Source of the DNA: Pseudomonadota bacterium
GTDB taxonomy: Bacteria; Pseudomonadota; Gammaproteobacteria; Xanthomonadales; Marinicellaceae
Assembly: GCA_008501575.1 (NCBI GenBank)
Contig: QQUO01000072.1
Span: 1 to 8,918, forward strand
Length of the DNA: 8,918 bases
Direction of reading: 5' to 3'
In this document: positions 1-6,481 of the stretch, one piece after another
Position numbering within the stretch: the first letter of the stretch is position 1
How the letters are laid out: each line of letters starts with the position of its first letter
Program-made: the position numbers and the translations under genes
The notes under the pieces: generated by a model
Seen by the model: only the letters and a program-made list of their open reading frames with translations
The model's database searches: none
What the model was told of the DNA's origin: nothing

Positions 1-979
1 GTTTAATTTGGGCTTCTTCGCGACCGGTCAGGCGTAAATAATCGATGGTTTGTTGGTCGATATAAAACATCGCGGCGGTGGCACCATATTCCGGGGTCAT
101 GTTCGAAATGGTGGCACGATCAACCAGGGATAAACTGTCGGCACCTTCACCGTAGAACTCAATGTAAGCACCAACCACACGTTCATTGCGCAAAAATTCA
201 GTGATGGCCAGAACGATATCGGTACTGGTGATGCCCGGTTGTGGCTTACCGGTTAAATGCACACCGACAATATCCGGTAATCGCACATAAGAAGGTCGCC
301 CTAACATCACGCTCTCGGCTTCCAAACCACCCACACCCACAGCAATCACGCCCAGGGCATCCACCATTGGTGTGTGACTGTCGGTACCCACCAGGGTATC
401 TGGGAATGCCACGCCATCTTGAATTTGAATAACCGGAGACATCCGTTCTAAGTTGATCTGATGCATAATGCCATTTCCCGGCGGCACCACATTGACATTT
501 TCAAAAGCGTGTTTACACCAATTGATAAAATGAAAACGGTCTTTATTTCGACGTTCTTCAATGGCGCGGTTTTTTTCAAAGGCATCTTTTTCAAATCCGG
601 CATGTTCCACCGCCAGGGAATGATCCACAATCAATTGCGTCGGCACCACCGGGTTAATTTGCTTTGGGTCTCCGCCTTTTTTGGCGATGGCTTCCCGTAA
701 TCCGGCCAAATCCACAAAGGCTGTTTGCCCTAAAATATCATGGCACACCACCCGCGCCGGATACCAGGGAAAATCCAAATCCCGACGCCGTTCAATTATT
801 TGTGTTAAAGCGGCCTGCAAATCTTCCGGTGGGCATTTGCGCACGAGGTTTTCTGCCAATACCTTTGAGGTATACGGTAATTTCTCATATGCACCCGGTT
901 GAATGGCTTCAACCGCTTCGCGGCTGTCAAAATAGGCCAGCTCAGTACCGGCCAATTGTTTACGGTATTGTGTGTTCAT
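1..979 (-). CDS. acnD: Fe-S-dependent 2-methylcitrate dehydratase AcnD, N-terminal 326 codons (runs off window)
   Basis: AcnD is an aconitase-superfamily enzyme that dehydrates 2-methylcitrate in the cytoplasmic 2-methylcitrate cycle for propionate breakdown. In known systems it works with the isomerase PrpF in place of PrpD. Reading from ATG 979 gives an unbroken frame beginning MNTQYRKQLAGTEL. It contains ARVVCHDILGQT (75-86), NPVVPTQLIVDHSLAVEH (109-126), PPGNGIMHQINLERM (166-180) and the aconitase substrate-site motif GTDSHT (198-203). AcnD proteins run to roughly 860-870 residues, so the [4Fe-4S] cysteines and the C-terminal swivel domain lie outside the window. The start is 35 nt after the gntR stop on the same strand, with only a weak GAG-type ribosome site and no terminator between, so the two are probably co-transcribed. 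Generic AcnA is the main alternative. The N-terminus and the prp context favour AcnD. Confidence 0.93.
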   Translation of the reverse strand, partial: MNTQYRKQLAGTELAYFDSREAVEAIQPGAYEKLPYTSKVLAENLVRKCPPEDLQAALTQIIERRRDLDFPWYPARVVCHDILGQTAFVDLAGLREAIAKKGGDPKQINPVVPTQLIVDHSLAVEHAGFEKDAFEKNRAIEERRNKDRFHFINWCKHAFENVNVVPPGNGIMHQINLERMSPVIQIQDGVAFPDTLVGTDSHTPMVDALGVIAVGVGGLEAESVMLGRPSYVRLPDIVGVHLTGKPQPGITSTDIVLAITEFLRNERVVGAYIEFYGEGADSLSLVDRATISNMTPEYGATAAMFYIDQQTIDYLRLTGREEAQIK

Positions 980-1014
980 TGATTACTCGATTCGTTTAAT
1001 GGTTAATGGTAGTG

Positions 1015-1689
1015 TCATGTTTTAGGGATGTTATCTAAGCGCTCGCTGTTGACACTGTTCTTGGTGCCGACAATGTGTCTGCGCATCAACAACTCCGCCA
1101 ATTCAGGGTCACGATTAATAATGGCCTGGACAATTTGTTTATGTTCATCAAAGGCCTGTTTAACACGCGGTCCGCTCATGCCGAATTGTACCCGATACAT
1201 GCGACTTAAATGGTATATGCCATCCAGCAACATGGTGATTAAATGTTGATTGTGGCTGCCTAAAATAATGTGGTAATGAAAATCATCATCACCGGCCGCC
1301 TGGTAATAGTTTTCGTCTTTTTGTACTTGCTGCTGGTGATTATCCAACAAAGTGCGTAATTCTGCCAGCTCATCGTCCTGCATATGATGCGCCGCCAAAC
1401 GTGCCGCCATACCTTCTAAGGCTTCCCGAACTTGATAAAGTTCTTGTAAACCAACAGCGGTCAAGGTCACCACACGGGCCCCGATATTGGCTTTACGTTC
1501 CACCAAATGACAGGCAGTCAGGCGGTTAATGGCCTCCCGAATAACGGCACGACTCACGGTATTTTTTTGCGCCAATTCAACTTCACTGAGTTTAGCACCG
1601 GCGACAATTTCCCCATTGACAATCTGCTGACGCAATTCAACAAAGATTTTATCGGTGATGGTAACAGGTGTATTAAGTAACGGGCTCAC
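1015..1689 (-). CDS. GntR-family (FCD/FadR subfamily) regulator, probable propionate-catabolism regulator
   Basis: This is a cytoplasmic DNA-binding regulator of 224 residues from GTG 1689. The N-terminal winged helix (about 9-75) includes LRQQIVNGEIVAGAKLSEVE and the recognition region VSRAVIREAINRL. The C-terminal FCD domain (about 80-210) carries the usual putative metal ligands in DDDFHYHI, DEHKQIVQAI and RRHI. The frame stays open upstream to TTG 1746. However, that TTG forms the -35 of the predicted gntR promoter, and a 14-bp operator falls inside the extension, so I prefer GTG 1689. No strong ribosome site precedes either start. It is divergent from prpD and 35 nt upstream of acnD, so I infer that it controls both and itself, with a methylcitrate-cycle intermediate as likely ligand. 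GntR regulators are known for prp operons in Pseudomonas and Shewanella. The ligand here is not shown. Confidence 0.88.
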   Translation of the reverse strand: MSPLLNTPVTITDKIFVELRQQIVNGEIVAGAKLSEVELAQKNTVSRAVIREAINRLTACHLVERKANIGARVVTLTAVGLQELYQVREALEGMAARLAAHHMQDDELAELRTLLDNHQQQVQKDENYYQAAGDDDFHYHIILGSHNQHLITMLLDGIYHLSRMYRVQFGMSGPRVKQAFDEHKQIVQAIINRDPELAELLMRRHIVGTKNSVNSERLDNIPKT

Positions 1690-1707
1690 ATCAGGTTTAA
1701 ACTTGTT

Positions 1708-1721
1708 TATTGTCGACAATA
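1708..1721. promoter_or_regulatory. Operator 1: 14-bp perfect palindrome, core TGTCGACA
   Basis: The sequence TATTGTCGACAATA reads the same on both strands. It overlaps the predicted -10 and start site of the leftward gntR promoter, as expected for an autorepression site of a dimeric GntR regulator. A nearly identical copy lies 52 bp to the right. That GntR is the binder is an inference from position and symmetry. Confidence 0.7.
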
Positions 1722-1746
1722 TTACTGTATTTATAGCAATAGTCAA
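1719..1746 (-). promoter_or_regulatory. Predicted sigma70-type promoter for gntR-acnD
   Basis: Reading leftward, TTGACT (1746-1741, 5/6 of consensus) is followed by a 16-bp spacer and TAATAT (1724-1719, 4/6). Transcription would start near 1712, inside operator 1, about 23 nt before GTG 1689. The TTG of the -35 is also the most upstream possible start codon of the frame, which argues against that start being used. Confidence 0.5.
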
Positions 1747-1760
1747 TGTTTAACGCGTAT

Positions 1761-1772
1761 ATTGTCGACATT
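1761..1772. promoter_or_regulatory. Operator 2: ATTGTCGACATT, near-copy of operator 1
   Basis: This site matches 11 of 12 positions of the ATTGTCGACAAT centre of operator 1, and its 8-bp core TGTCGACA is a perfect palindrome. It overlaps the -35 hexamer of the predicted rightward prpD promoter. The two site centres (1714.5 and 1766.5) are 52 bp apart, about five DNA turns. Both sites would therefore lie on the same face of the helix, which suits cooperative or looping repression. Confidence 0.68.
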
Positions 1773-1793
1773 TTAAGCCATATCAACTATACT
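1765..1793 (+). promoter_or_regulatory. Predicted sigma70-type promoter for prpD
   Basis: TCGACA (1765-1770, 5/6 match to the -35) is followed by a 17-bp spacer and TATACT (1788-1793, 5/6 match to the -10). The start site would be near 1800, giving a leader of about 68 nt before ATG 1868. The -35 is embedded in operator 2, so a bound regulator should block RNA polymerase. The -35 boxes of the two divergent promoters are only 18 bp apart. Confidence 0.65.
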
Positions 1794-1852
1794 CATTGTT
1801 TTACAGTGATCACCAAGCTGATGCAATTACCACGGTGGTCAGGACAATCAAC

Positions 1853-1858
1853 AAGGAG
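1853..1858 (+). promoter_or_regulatory. Ribosome binding site of prpD (AAGGAG)
   Basis: A near-perfect Shine-Dalgarno AAGGAG sits 9 nt before ATG 1868. It fixes the prpD start there rather than at in-frame TTG 1796, which lies at the predicted transcription start. Confidence 0.85.
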
Positions 1859-1867
1859 ATTTTAATC

Positions 1868-3316
1868 ATGAGTAAAACAGATGTGCGCGCTGCAGAGCGC
1901 CCAGATTTTGATCAAATCATCACGGATATGGTGGACTATGTCATGGATTATGAGGTGCAATCGGAAGAAGCCTTGCGCACCGCCCATTATTGTCTGATGG
2001 ACAGTTTGGCTTGTGCTCTTTTGGCCTTACGCTTTCCTGAATGTGTTAAACATTTAGGTCCGGTGGTACCGGGCGCCACCTTAGTTAATGGTGCCAAAGT
2101 GCCGGGAACCTCACACCAACTGGAACCCGTCCAAGCGGCTTTTAACATCGGCACATTGATCCGTTGGCTTGATTTTAATGACACCTGGTTGGCGGCCGAA
2201 TGGGGTCACCCTTCTGATAACTTGGGGGCCATTTTAGCAGTTACCGATTATTTATCACGTCAAAACATTGCCGACAATCAGCCCCCTTTGACGGTACACG
2301 ATGTGTTAATTGCAATGGTGAAAGCTCACGAGGTTCAAGGGATATTGGCTTTGGACAATGCTTTTAACCGGGTCGGCATAGACCATGTAATTCTGGTGCG
2401 AATCGCATCCACGGTGGTGGCAGCTCAATTACTTGGTTGTAACCGCGAAGAAATACGTAATGCCGTGTCAAATGCCTGGTTGGACGGTGGTGCATTGCGT
2501 ACCTATCGCCACGCCCCCAATACCGGCTCGCGCAAATCATGGGCTGCCGGCGATGCCTGTCGCCGTGCGGTGCAATTGGCCTTAATGGCCAAAACCGGAG
2601 AAATGGGTTATCCGTCAGCTTTATCGGCAAAAACCTGGGGCTTTTATGATGTGCTGTTTAAGGGTAAAGCCTTTAGTTTGCAGCGTGAATACGGCACATA
2701 TGTCATGGAAAATATCTTATTTAAACTGTCTTATCCGGCTGAGTTTCACGCCCAAACCGCAGTGGAATGTGCCATGTCTCTCCATGACAGCGTTAAGGAC
2801 AAATTAGATGACATCGAACGCATTGCCATTGAAACACAAGAAGCCGGTGTCCGCATCATTGATAAAACCGGCCCACTGGATAATCCGGCAGATCGTGACC
2901 ACTGTTTACAATACATGGTTGCCGTACCCTTGGCTTTTGGTCGTTTGACTGCTGAAGATTACGAAGACGACATCGCCCAGAGGCCCATCATTGATCAATT
3001 GCGTGAGAAAATGACGGTTCAAGAAAACCCCCAATTCACCAAAGACTATTTTGATCCCGACAAACGAGCCATTGGTAACAGCATTCAGATCTTTTTCAAA
3101 GATGGCAGCCACAGCGATAAAATAACCGTGAATTACCCAATCGGTCATCGTAAACGTCGCCAAGAAGGCATTCCGGTGTTGATTGATAAATTTGAGCGGG
3201 CATTGGAGGGTCATTTTGCACATAAGCAAGCCTCTGAAATTAAAGCGGCGGTGAATAACCCGGCTCGACTGTCAGAGATGCCGGTTCATACATTTATGGA
3301 TTTATGGGCTGTTTAA
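1868..3316 (+). CDS. prpD: 2-methylcitrate dehydratase PrpD
   Basis: PrpD dehydrates 2-methylcitrate to 2-methyl-cis-aconitate in the cytoplasmic methylcitrate cycle without an iron-sulfur cluster. From ATG 1868 the product is 482 residues, close to the 483 of E. coli PrpD, and collinear with it throughout from memory. Family blocks include IRWLDFNDTWLAAEWGHPSD (98-117), RTYRHAPNTGSRKSWAAGD (211-229), AKTGEMGYPSAL (241-252), NPADRDHCLQYMVA in the C-terminal half, and YPIGHRKRRQEGIP near the end. A strong AAGGAG precedes the start. The frame is open 72 nt further to TTG 1796, but that codon lies at the promoter. The gene is divergent from gntR-acnD and shares their control region. Having both PrpD and AcnD means two alternative enzymes for the same step are encoded side by side. 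No frameshift or missing block was seen. Confidence 0.96.
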   Translation: MSKTDVRAAERPDFDQIITDMVDYVMDYEVQSEEALRTAHYCLMDSLACALLALRFPECVKHLGPVVPGATLVNGAKVPGTSHQLEPVQAAFNIGTLIRWLDFNDTWLAAEWGHPSDNLGAILAVTDYLSRQNIADNQPPLTVHDVLIAMVKAHEVQGILALDNAFNRVGIDHVILVRIASTVVAAQLLGCNREEIRNAVSNAWLDGGALRTYRHAPNTGSRKSWAAGDACRRAVQLALMAKTGEMGYPSALSAKTWGFYDVLFKGKAFSLQREYGTYVMENILFKLSYPAEFHAQTAVECAMSLHDSVKDKLDDIERIAIETQEAGVRIIDKTGPLDNPADRDHCLQYMVAVPLAFGRLTAEDYEDDIAQRPIIDQLREKMTVQENPQFTKDYFDPDKRAIGNSIQIFFKDGSHSDKITVNYPIGHRKRRQEGIPVLIDKFERALEGHFAHKQASEIKAAVNNPARLSEMPVHTFMDLWAV

Positions 3317-3320
3317 GTTG

Positions 3321-3349
3321 TTGACCTGATTGATTGCCTTATGGATAAT
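3321..3349 (+). promoter_or_regulatory. Predicted sigma70-type promoter for the antiporter gene
   Basis: Just 4 nt after the prpD stop, TTGACC (3321-3326, 5/6) is followed by a 17-bp spacer and GATAAT (3344-3349, 5/6). A start near 3356 would give a leader of about 127 nt before ATG 3483, containing three hairpins. This is one of the best promoter matches in the window. Confidence 0.55.
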
Positions 3350-3364
3350 TGCTCAGGCGCCCAC

Positions 3365-3420
3365 GTCATTAAGATTCATGACCATTGCCGACTTTCGCAA
3401 TCGTTAAAGCGGCGTCAATG
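3365..3420 (+). other. Two adjacent hairpins in the antiporter leader
   Basis: The first hairpin pairs GTCAT (3365-3369) with ATGAC (3378-3382) around an 8-nt loop. The second begins immediately, pairing CATT (3383-3386), GCCG (3387-3390) and CTTT (3392-3395) with AAAG (3406-3409), CGGC (3410-3413) and AATG (3417-3420). It has a one-base bulge on one side and three bases on the other. GTCATT (3365-3370) can instead pair with AATGAC (3417-3422), so a competing fold exists. Whether this RNA is regulatory is unknown. Confidence 0.4.
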
Positions 3421-3436
3421 ACAAATTATTCGCAAA

Positions 3437-3466
3437 AGCCAGCTCATTATTGGAGCTGGCTATTTT
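3437..3466 (+). terminator. Terminator-like hairpin between prpD and the antiporter gene
   Basis: AGCCAGCTC (3437-3445) pairs perfectly over 9 bp with GAGCTGGCT (3453-3461) around a 7-nt loop and is followed by ATTTT. It could be the rho-independent terminator of prpD. Because it lies downstream of the predicted antiporter promoter and only 21 nt before ATG 3483, it could instead be an attenuator of the antiporter mRNA. The T tract is short, so termination may be partial. Confidence 0.6.
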
Positions 3467-3482
3467 ACTCAACAATGAAGCC

Positions 3483-4961
3483 ATGAATTTAACGATAGAA
3501 AATATTTTACTGGTCGGCTCAATTTTATTGTTTATCAGCATCGTCGCCGGTAAAACATCTTATCGATTCGGTGTGCCGACACTGTTATTGTTTTTGGCCA
3601 TTGGCATGTTAGCAGGCTCTGAAGGCATTGGGGGCATCCACTTTGATGACCCGAAAGCCGCACAATTTATTGGTATTGTCTCGCTTAATTTTATTCTATT
3701 TTCCGGTGGTTTAAGTACCCACTGGTCAGCCGTAAAACCAATCCTCCGAGAAGGTTTGGTGTTGTCCACCGTCGGTGTTTTATTGACCGCAGTTTCTCTG
3801 GGTTACTTTGTCTGGCTTATCACTGACTTTACCATTTATGAAAGTATGCTATTGGGCTCGATTGTTTCTTCCACTGATGCGGCGGCGGTGTTTTCAATTT
3901 TGCGATCAAAGAATTTAACACTCAGAAAAAACCTGCGCCCAACCTTGGAGTTGGAAAGCGGCAGTAATGACCCCATGGCCTACGTGCTTACCATTGCCTT
4001 TCTAACCCTGGTCATTAATCAAGACCAAAACATCACCTCAATTATTCCCATGTTTTTACAACAAATGATTTTAGGCGGGGTGTTTGGTTTTGCTTTTGGT
4101 AAACTCAGTAAAAAACTCATTAACCGCATTAAATTGGGTTTTGAAGGGCTCTACCCGGTGTTGGTGATTGCCTTGATGTTTATTATTTTTTCGACCACCG
4201 ACTTTTTTGGCGGCAATGGTTTTTTGGCCATTTATATCAGTGCCGTTTATTTGGGCAATCAGGAACTGATTCATAAAAACACCATTTTACAGATGTATGA
4301 CGGACTGGCCTGGTTGATGCAAATTGTGCTGTTCCTGACCTTAGGCCTGCTGGTGTTTCCATCACACATCGTGCCCTTCATGGGTATTGGTCTCATTATT
4401 TCTTTGTTTTTAATTGTGGTTGCCCGGCCATTCAGCGTTCTTATCAGCCTAATGTTTTTTAAGATGAGATTAAGAAGACGGTTTTACATTTCATGGGTGG
4501 GCTTACGGGGTGCGGTGCCGATTGTGTTTGCCACCTATCCTTTGCTGGCCGGTATTGATAAAGCAGATATGATATTCAATATCGTATTCTTTATCTCGGT
4601 CACGTCTGTACTCATTCAGGGCACCACCTTAACAGTGGTGGCCAAATGGCTTAAAGTGGGTTCTCCTGAAGATATATCGCCGTATACAGACATCGAAAAA
4701 TGGCAGCCTGACATTCCAAAATCGGCCATTAAAGAGATCGACATCAAAGCGGACTATTATGCGGTCAATAAAAAAATCGTGGACCTGAACTTCCCGCAGA
4801 GTGCCCACATCACCATGATAATCAGAGACAATGAATACCTCACCCCCACCGGTTTTACCGTCATTGCAGCCAATGACACCTTGGTGGTTATTTCAGACAG
4901 TGAATCTGACCTGGCTGAAGCACAACGTTGCTTACAGCATGAAGGTCGAACCGGATCATAA
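3483..4961 (+). CDS. cvrA: CPA1-family K+(Na+)/H+ antiporter, CvrA/NhaP2 type
   Basis: This inner-membrane antiporter exchanges K+ or Na+ for protons, supporting cytoplasmic pH and volume control. The product is 492 residues. The hydrophobic Na+/H+ exchanger domain (about 5-390) contains FLAIGMLAGSEGIGG (37-51), SSTDAAAVFSIL (129-140), the ion-site motif ESGSNDPMA (158-166) with N162-D163, and ISWVGLRGAVPIVFA (336-350). A soluble C-terminal tail (about 420-485) with MIIRDNEYLTPTGFTVIAAN resembles the TrkA-C/RCK-C domain of E. coli NhaP2. E. coli NhaP2 is about 578 residues with an extra CorC/HlyC-like domain, which is absent here. I chose ATG 3483 because its N-terminus matches the family. 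The upstream in-frame TTG 3450 lies inside a hairpin loop and adds a non-family segment. No good ribosome site is visible, which fits regulated or weak translation. Confidence 0.92.
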   Translation: MNLTIENILLVGSILLFISIVAGKTSYRFGVPTLLLFLAIGMLAGSEGIGGIHFDDPKAAQFIGIVSLNFILFSGGLSTHWSAVKPILREGLVLSTVGVLLTAVSLGYFVWLITDFTIYESMLLGSIVSSTDAAAVFSILRSKNLTLRKNLRPTLELESGSNDPMAYVLTIAFLTLVINQDQNITSIIPMFLQQMILGGVFGFAFGKLSKKLINRIKLGFEGLYPVLVIALMFIIFSTTDFFGGNGFLAIYISAVYLGNQELIHKNTILQMYDGLAWLMQIVLFLTLGLLVFPSHIVPFMGIGLIISLFLIVVARPFSVLISLMFFKMRLRRRFYISWVGLRGAVPIVFATYPLLAGIDKADMIFNIVFFISVTSVLIQGTTLTVVAKWLKVGSPEDISPYTDIEKWQPDIPKSAIKEIDIKADYYAVNKKIVDLNFPQSAHITMIIRDNEYLTPTGFTVIAANDTLVVISDSESDLAEAQRCLQHEGRTGS

Positions 4962-4977
4962 CGCCGTAAATTGGCCT

Positions 4978-4998
4978 CACTTTTGCCCGGCAAAGGTG
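4978..4998. terminator. Hairpin between convergent antiporter and metal-exporter genes
   Basis: CACTTTTGCC (4978-4987) pairs with GGCAAAGGTG (4989-4998) over ten positions, with one wobble. The formal one-base loop means the inner pair must open. It fills most of the 43-nt gap between two convergent genes. Neither strand has a following T run, so it is at best an imperfect terminator. Confidence 0.35.
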
Positions 4999-5004
4999 TT
5001 ATGG

Positions 5005-5859
5005 TTAATCTTCATGATAAGGCTCCACATGAATTGATGTGTCGACAATATTAAATCGTTCACAAATATGATCTTCGACCTGATGTGCCAAATCATGCGA
5101 TTCTACCGTCGGCATATCAGCTGCCACCGCGATACGCATATCCACCGCCTTTTTCGAACCAATCCATCGTGACCGCACTTGCCGAACTTCCAAAACACCC
5201 GGTACTTCAGCCACTGCTTTGGTTAATTCATCAGGGTCAATGGCATAACCATCCACCAAAATAGGGAAGACTTTTTGGTACAAACCAAAAGCAAAATACA
5301 AAACCATGGCCGCCACCCCAATACCGGCCAATTTATCAATCCACCACCAGCCTAAAGTCGACAACTGCCAACTGACAATCACCATCACAGTGGTAAGTAC
5401 ATCCACAAAAGTGTGCTGAGCATCGGCCAAAAGAATATCCGAGTCTAATTTTTTGGCCCAATGCCGCTCCCAAATAGTCACGGTAATATTTAACAATAAA
5501 ACCAGCCCCATTAAGCCTAAGGCCCAGGGCTCGGTAATCGGCACCTGCGCTTCACCACTAAATGCACGAATAATCAGTTCAACAGCCAGCACCACCAACA
5601 AAGACGCCAAAGCAAACACCGCAATGGTTTCAAATTTTCTGTGCCCATAAGGATGGTTTTGATCCGGTGGCTTACTGGCGACCCGCATCACCATCCAAAT
5701 CACCACATTATTCATCACATCTGTTAAAGAATGGACCGCATCACTCATTACGGCCAAAGAGCCGGTGGCAAAGCCCACCACCGTTTTAAGAATGAGGACA
5801 ATAAAATTATAAATACCTTCAATGGTAATAATCAGTTGAACTTTTTTATCTTTATCCAT
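5005..5859 (-). CDS. Cation diffusion facilitator (CDF) divalent-metal/H+ exporter
   Basis: CDF proteins are inner-membrane dimers that export Zn2+, Fe2+, Mn2+ or similar ions in exchange for protons. This 284-residue protein has an N-terminal membrane domain of about six helices (roughly 10-205) and a cytoplasmic ferredoxin-like domain (about 210-284). The transport site is visible as SDAVHSLTD (39-47; H43 and D47) in helix 2 and ADAQHTFVD (145-153; H149 and D153) in helix 5. HPYGHRKFE (69-77) is the conserved loop after helix 2. A His/Asp pair in both helices is typical of zinc-type CDFs and differs from the Asp/Asp helix-2 pair of E. coli FieF. There is no His-rich loop as in many ZitB/CzcD proteins. 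Substrate is therefore unassigned, with Zn2+ likeliest. ATG 5859 has no clear ribosome site. A perfect -10 lies upstream. Confidence 0.92.
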   Translation of the reverse strand: MDKDKKVQLIITIEGIYNFIVLILKTVVGFATGSLAVMSDAVHSLTDVMNNVVIWMVMRVASKPPDQNHPYGHRKFETIAVFALASLLVVLAVELIIRAFSGEAQVPITEPWALGLMGLVLLLNITVTIWERHWAKKLDSDILLADAQHTFVDVLTTVMVIVSWQLSTLGWWWIDKLAGIGVAAMVLYFAFGLYQKVFPILVDGYAIDPDELTKAVAEVPGVLEVRQVRSRWIGSKKAVDMRIAVAADMPTVESHDLAHQVEDHICERFNIVDTSIHVEPYHED

Positions 5860-5885
5860 GGTATTAGTTAAGTTGAGTCAATCGC

Positions 5886-5891
5886 ATTATA
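5886..5891 (-). promoter_or_regulatory. Candidate -10 element (TATAAT) for the CDF gene
   Basis: A perfect TATAAT on the minus strand ends 26 nt before ATG 5859, giving a leader of about 20 nt. No good -35 is found at 16-18 bp and there is no extended TG, so the promoter may be weak or need an activator. Confidence 0.4.
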
Positions 5892-5977
5892 TCCCATTGG
5901 CTTAATATTTATTTTAAGTTCAGAAAAATATCAAAATTTGTTGCCAACTTTACGACTTTAACGCTGTCGAACATAAT

Positions 5978-6478
5978 ATGCGATATATTGTTTCAATCAT
6001 AATTAGTGTATTTATTGTCGCATTGTGCATTCTATTATTTAACCAATTATTCAATCAGGCCATGACGAGAGAAGTTAAAGCCGATAAACCCGATATTGTC
6101 TTTGTTGATCAGTTTTATTTCACTGACAACCAAGCCTGTGCCCAAGCCCGAAATGATATCAATAATTACCTCAAACAACCTGAAACCTCGTGCCAGGCCG
6201 ATCAGGATTGTCACTTTTTTAAATATTATTCCTATTGTGGTAATGCACCCGTTACCAATACTGCAGGATACAAAAAACTAAACGCGTTCAAAGAAATTCT
6301 TGAAAAAAACTGTATCTACACTGTTCAATCTATTGCCATGTGTATACTTACACCATTTTCCGGATACCAACCCATATGCTTAGATAATCAATGCATAAGT
6401 CTTCCCACTGTCAATGAATCCATGTTAAAAAAACAAATTCACGACACCAATCGAATCATACAGAATCAAACTAATTAA
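5978..6478 (+). CDS. Unrecognised membrane-anchored, cysteine-rich protein
   Basis: I do not recognise a family for this 166-residue protein. Residues 3-25 form one strongly hydrophobic segment, preceded by R2 and without a clear cleavage site, so a signal anchor is likely. The remainder would then lie in the periplasm. That part has exactly eight cysteines (54, 72, 78, 87, 112, 122, 134, 139), an even number suited to four disulfides. The spacing around SCQADQDC, YCGN, NCIY, MCIL and ICLDNQC resembles a Cys pattern seen in assorted secreted bacterial proteins of unknown function, though I cannot name the family. The region is more AT-rich than its neighbours and ATG 5978 lacks a ribosome site. 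The gene is divergent from the CDF exporter and ends 3 nt from the convergent CIA30 gene. It looks coding because the cysteine pattern and hydrophobic anchor are coherent. Confidence 0.72.
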   Translation: MRYIVSIIISVFIVALCILLFNQLFNQAMTREVKADKPDIVFVDQFYFTDNQACAQARNDINNYLKQPETSCQADQDCHFFKYYSYCGNAPVTNTAGYKKLNAFKEILEKNCIYTVQSIAMCILTPFSGYQPICLDNQCISLPTVNESMLKKQIHDTNRIIQNQTN

Positions 6479-6481
6479 TCG

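Noticed and set aside
448..999. Several short open frames on both strands over the left 1 kb
   Set aside because: They overlap the unbroken acnD frame on the minus strand, and their peptides show no domain or ribosome site.
1796..1867. A 24-residue N-terminal extension of PrpD from TTG 1796
   Set aside because: TTG 1796 sits at the predicted transcription start, only 3 nt past the -10. The strong AAGGAG and the match to E. coli PrpD length both point to ATG 1868.
3341..3421. A 26-codon ORF (ATG 3341 to TGA) in the antiporter leader
   Set aside because: Its ATG overlaps the -10 of the predicted promoter, there is no ribosome site, and the peptide has no recognisable feature.
3450..3482. An upstream TTG start for the antiporter
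   Set aside because: The TTG lies in the loop of a 9-bp terminator-like hairpin with no ribosome site, and the family N-terminus begins at ATG 3483.
5038..5049. A TGTCGACA core (5040-5047) matching the prp operators, near the CDF stop codon
   Set aside because: It lies inside coding sequence, where it encodes Ile-Val-Asp-Thr near the C-terminus. Only one half matches the extended ATTGTCGACAAT, and no promoter is near. Probably chance.
5949..5977. Promoter-like TTTACG and CATAAT before the Cys-rich gene
   Set aside because: The -10 would abut ATG 5978, placing the transcript start inside the coding region and removing the membrane anchor.
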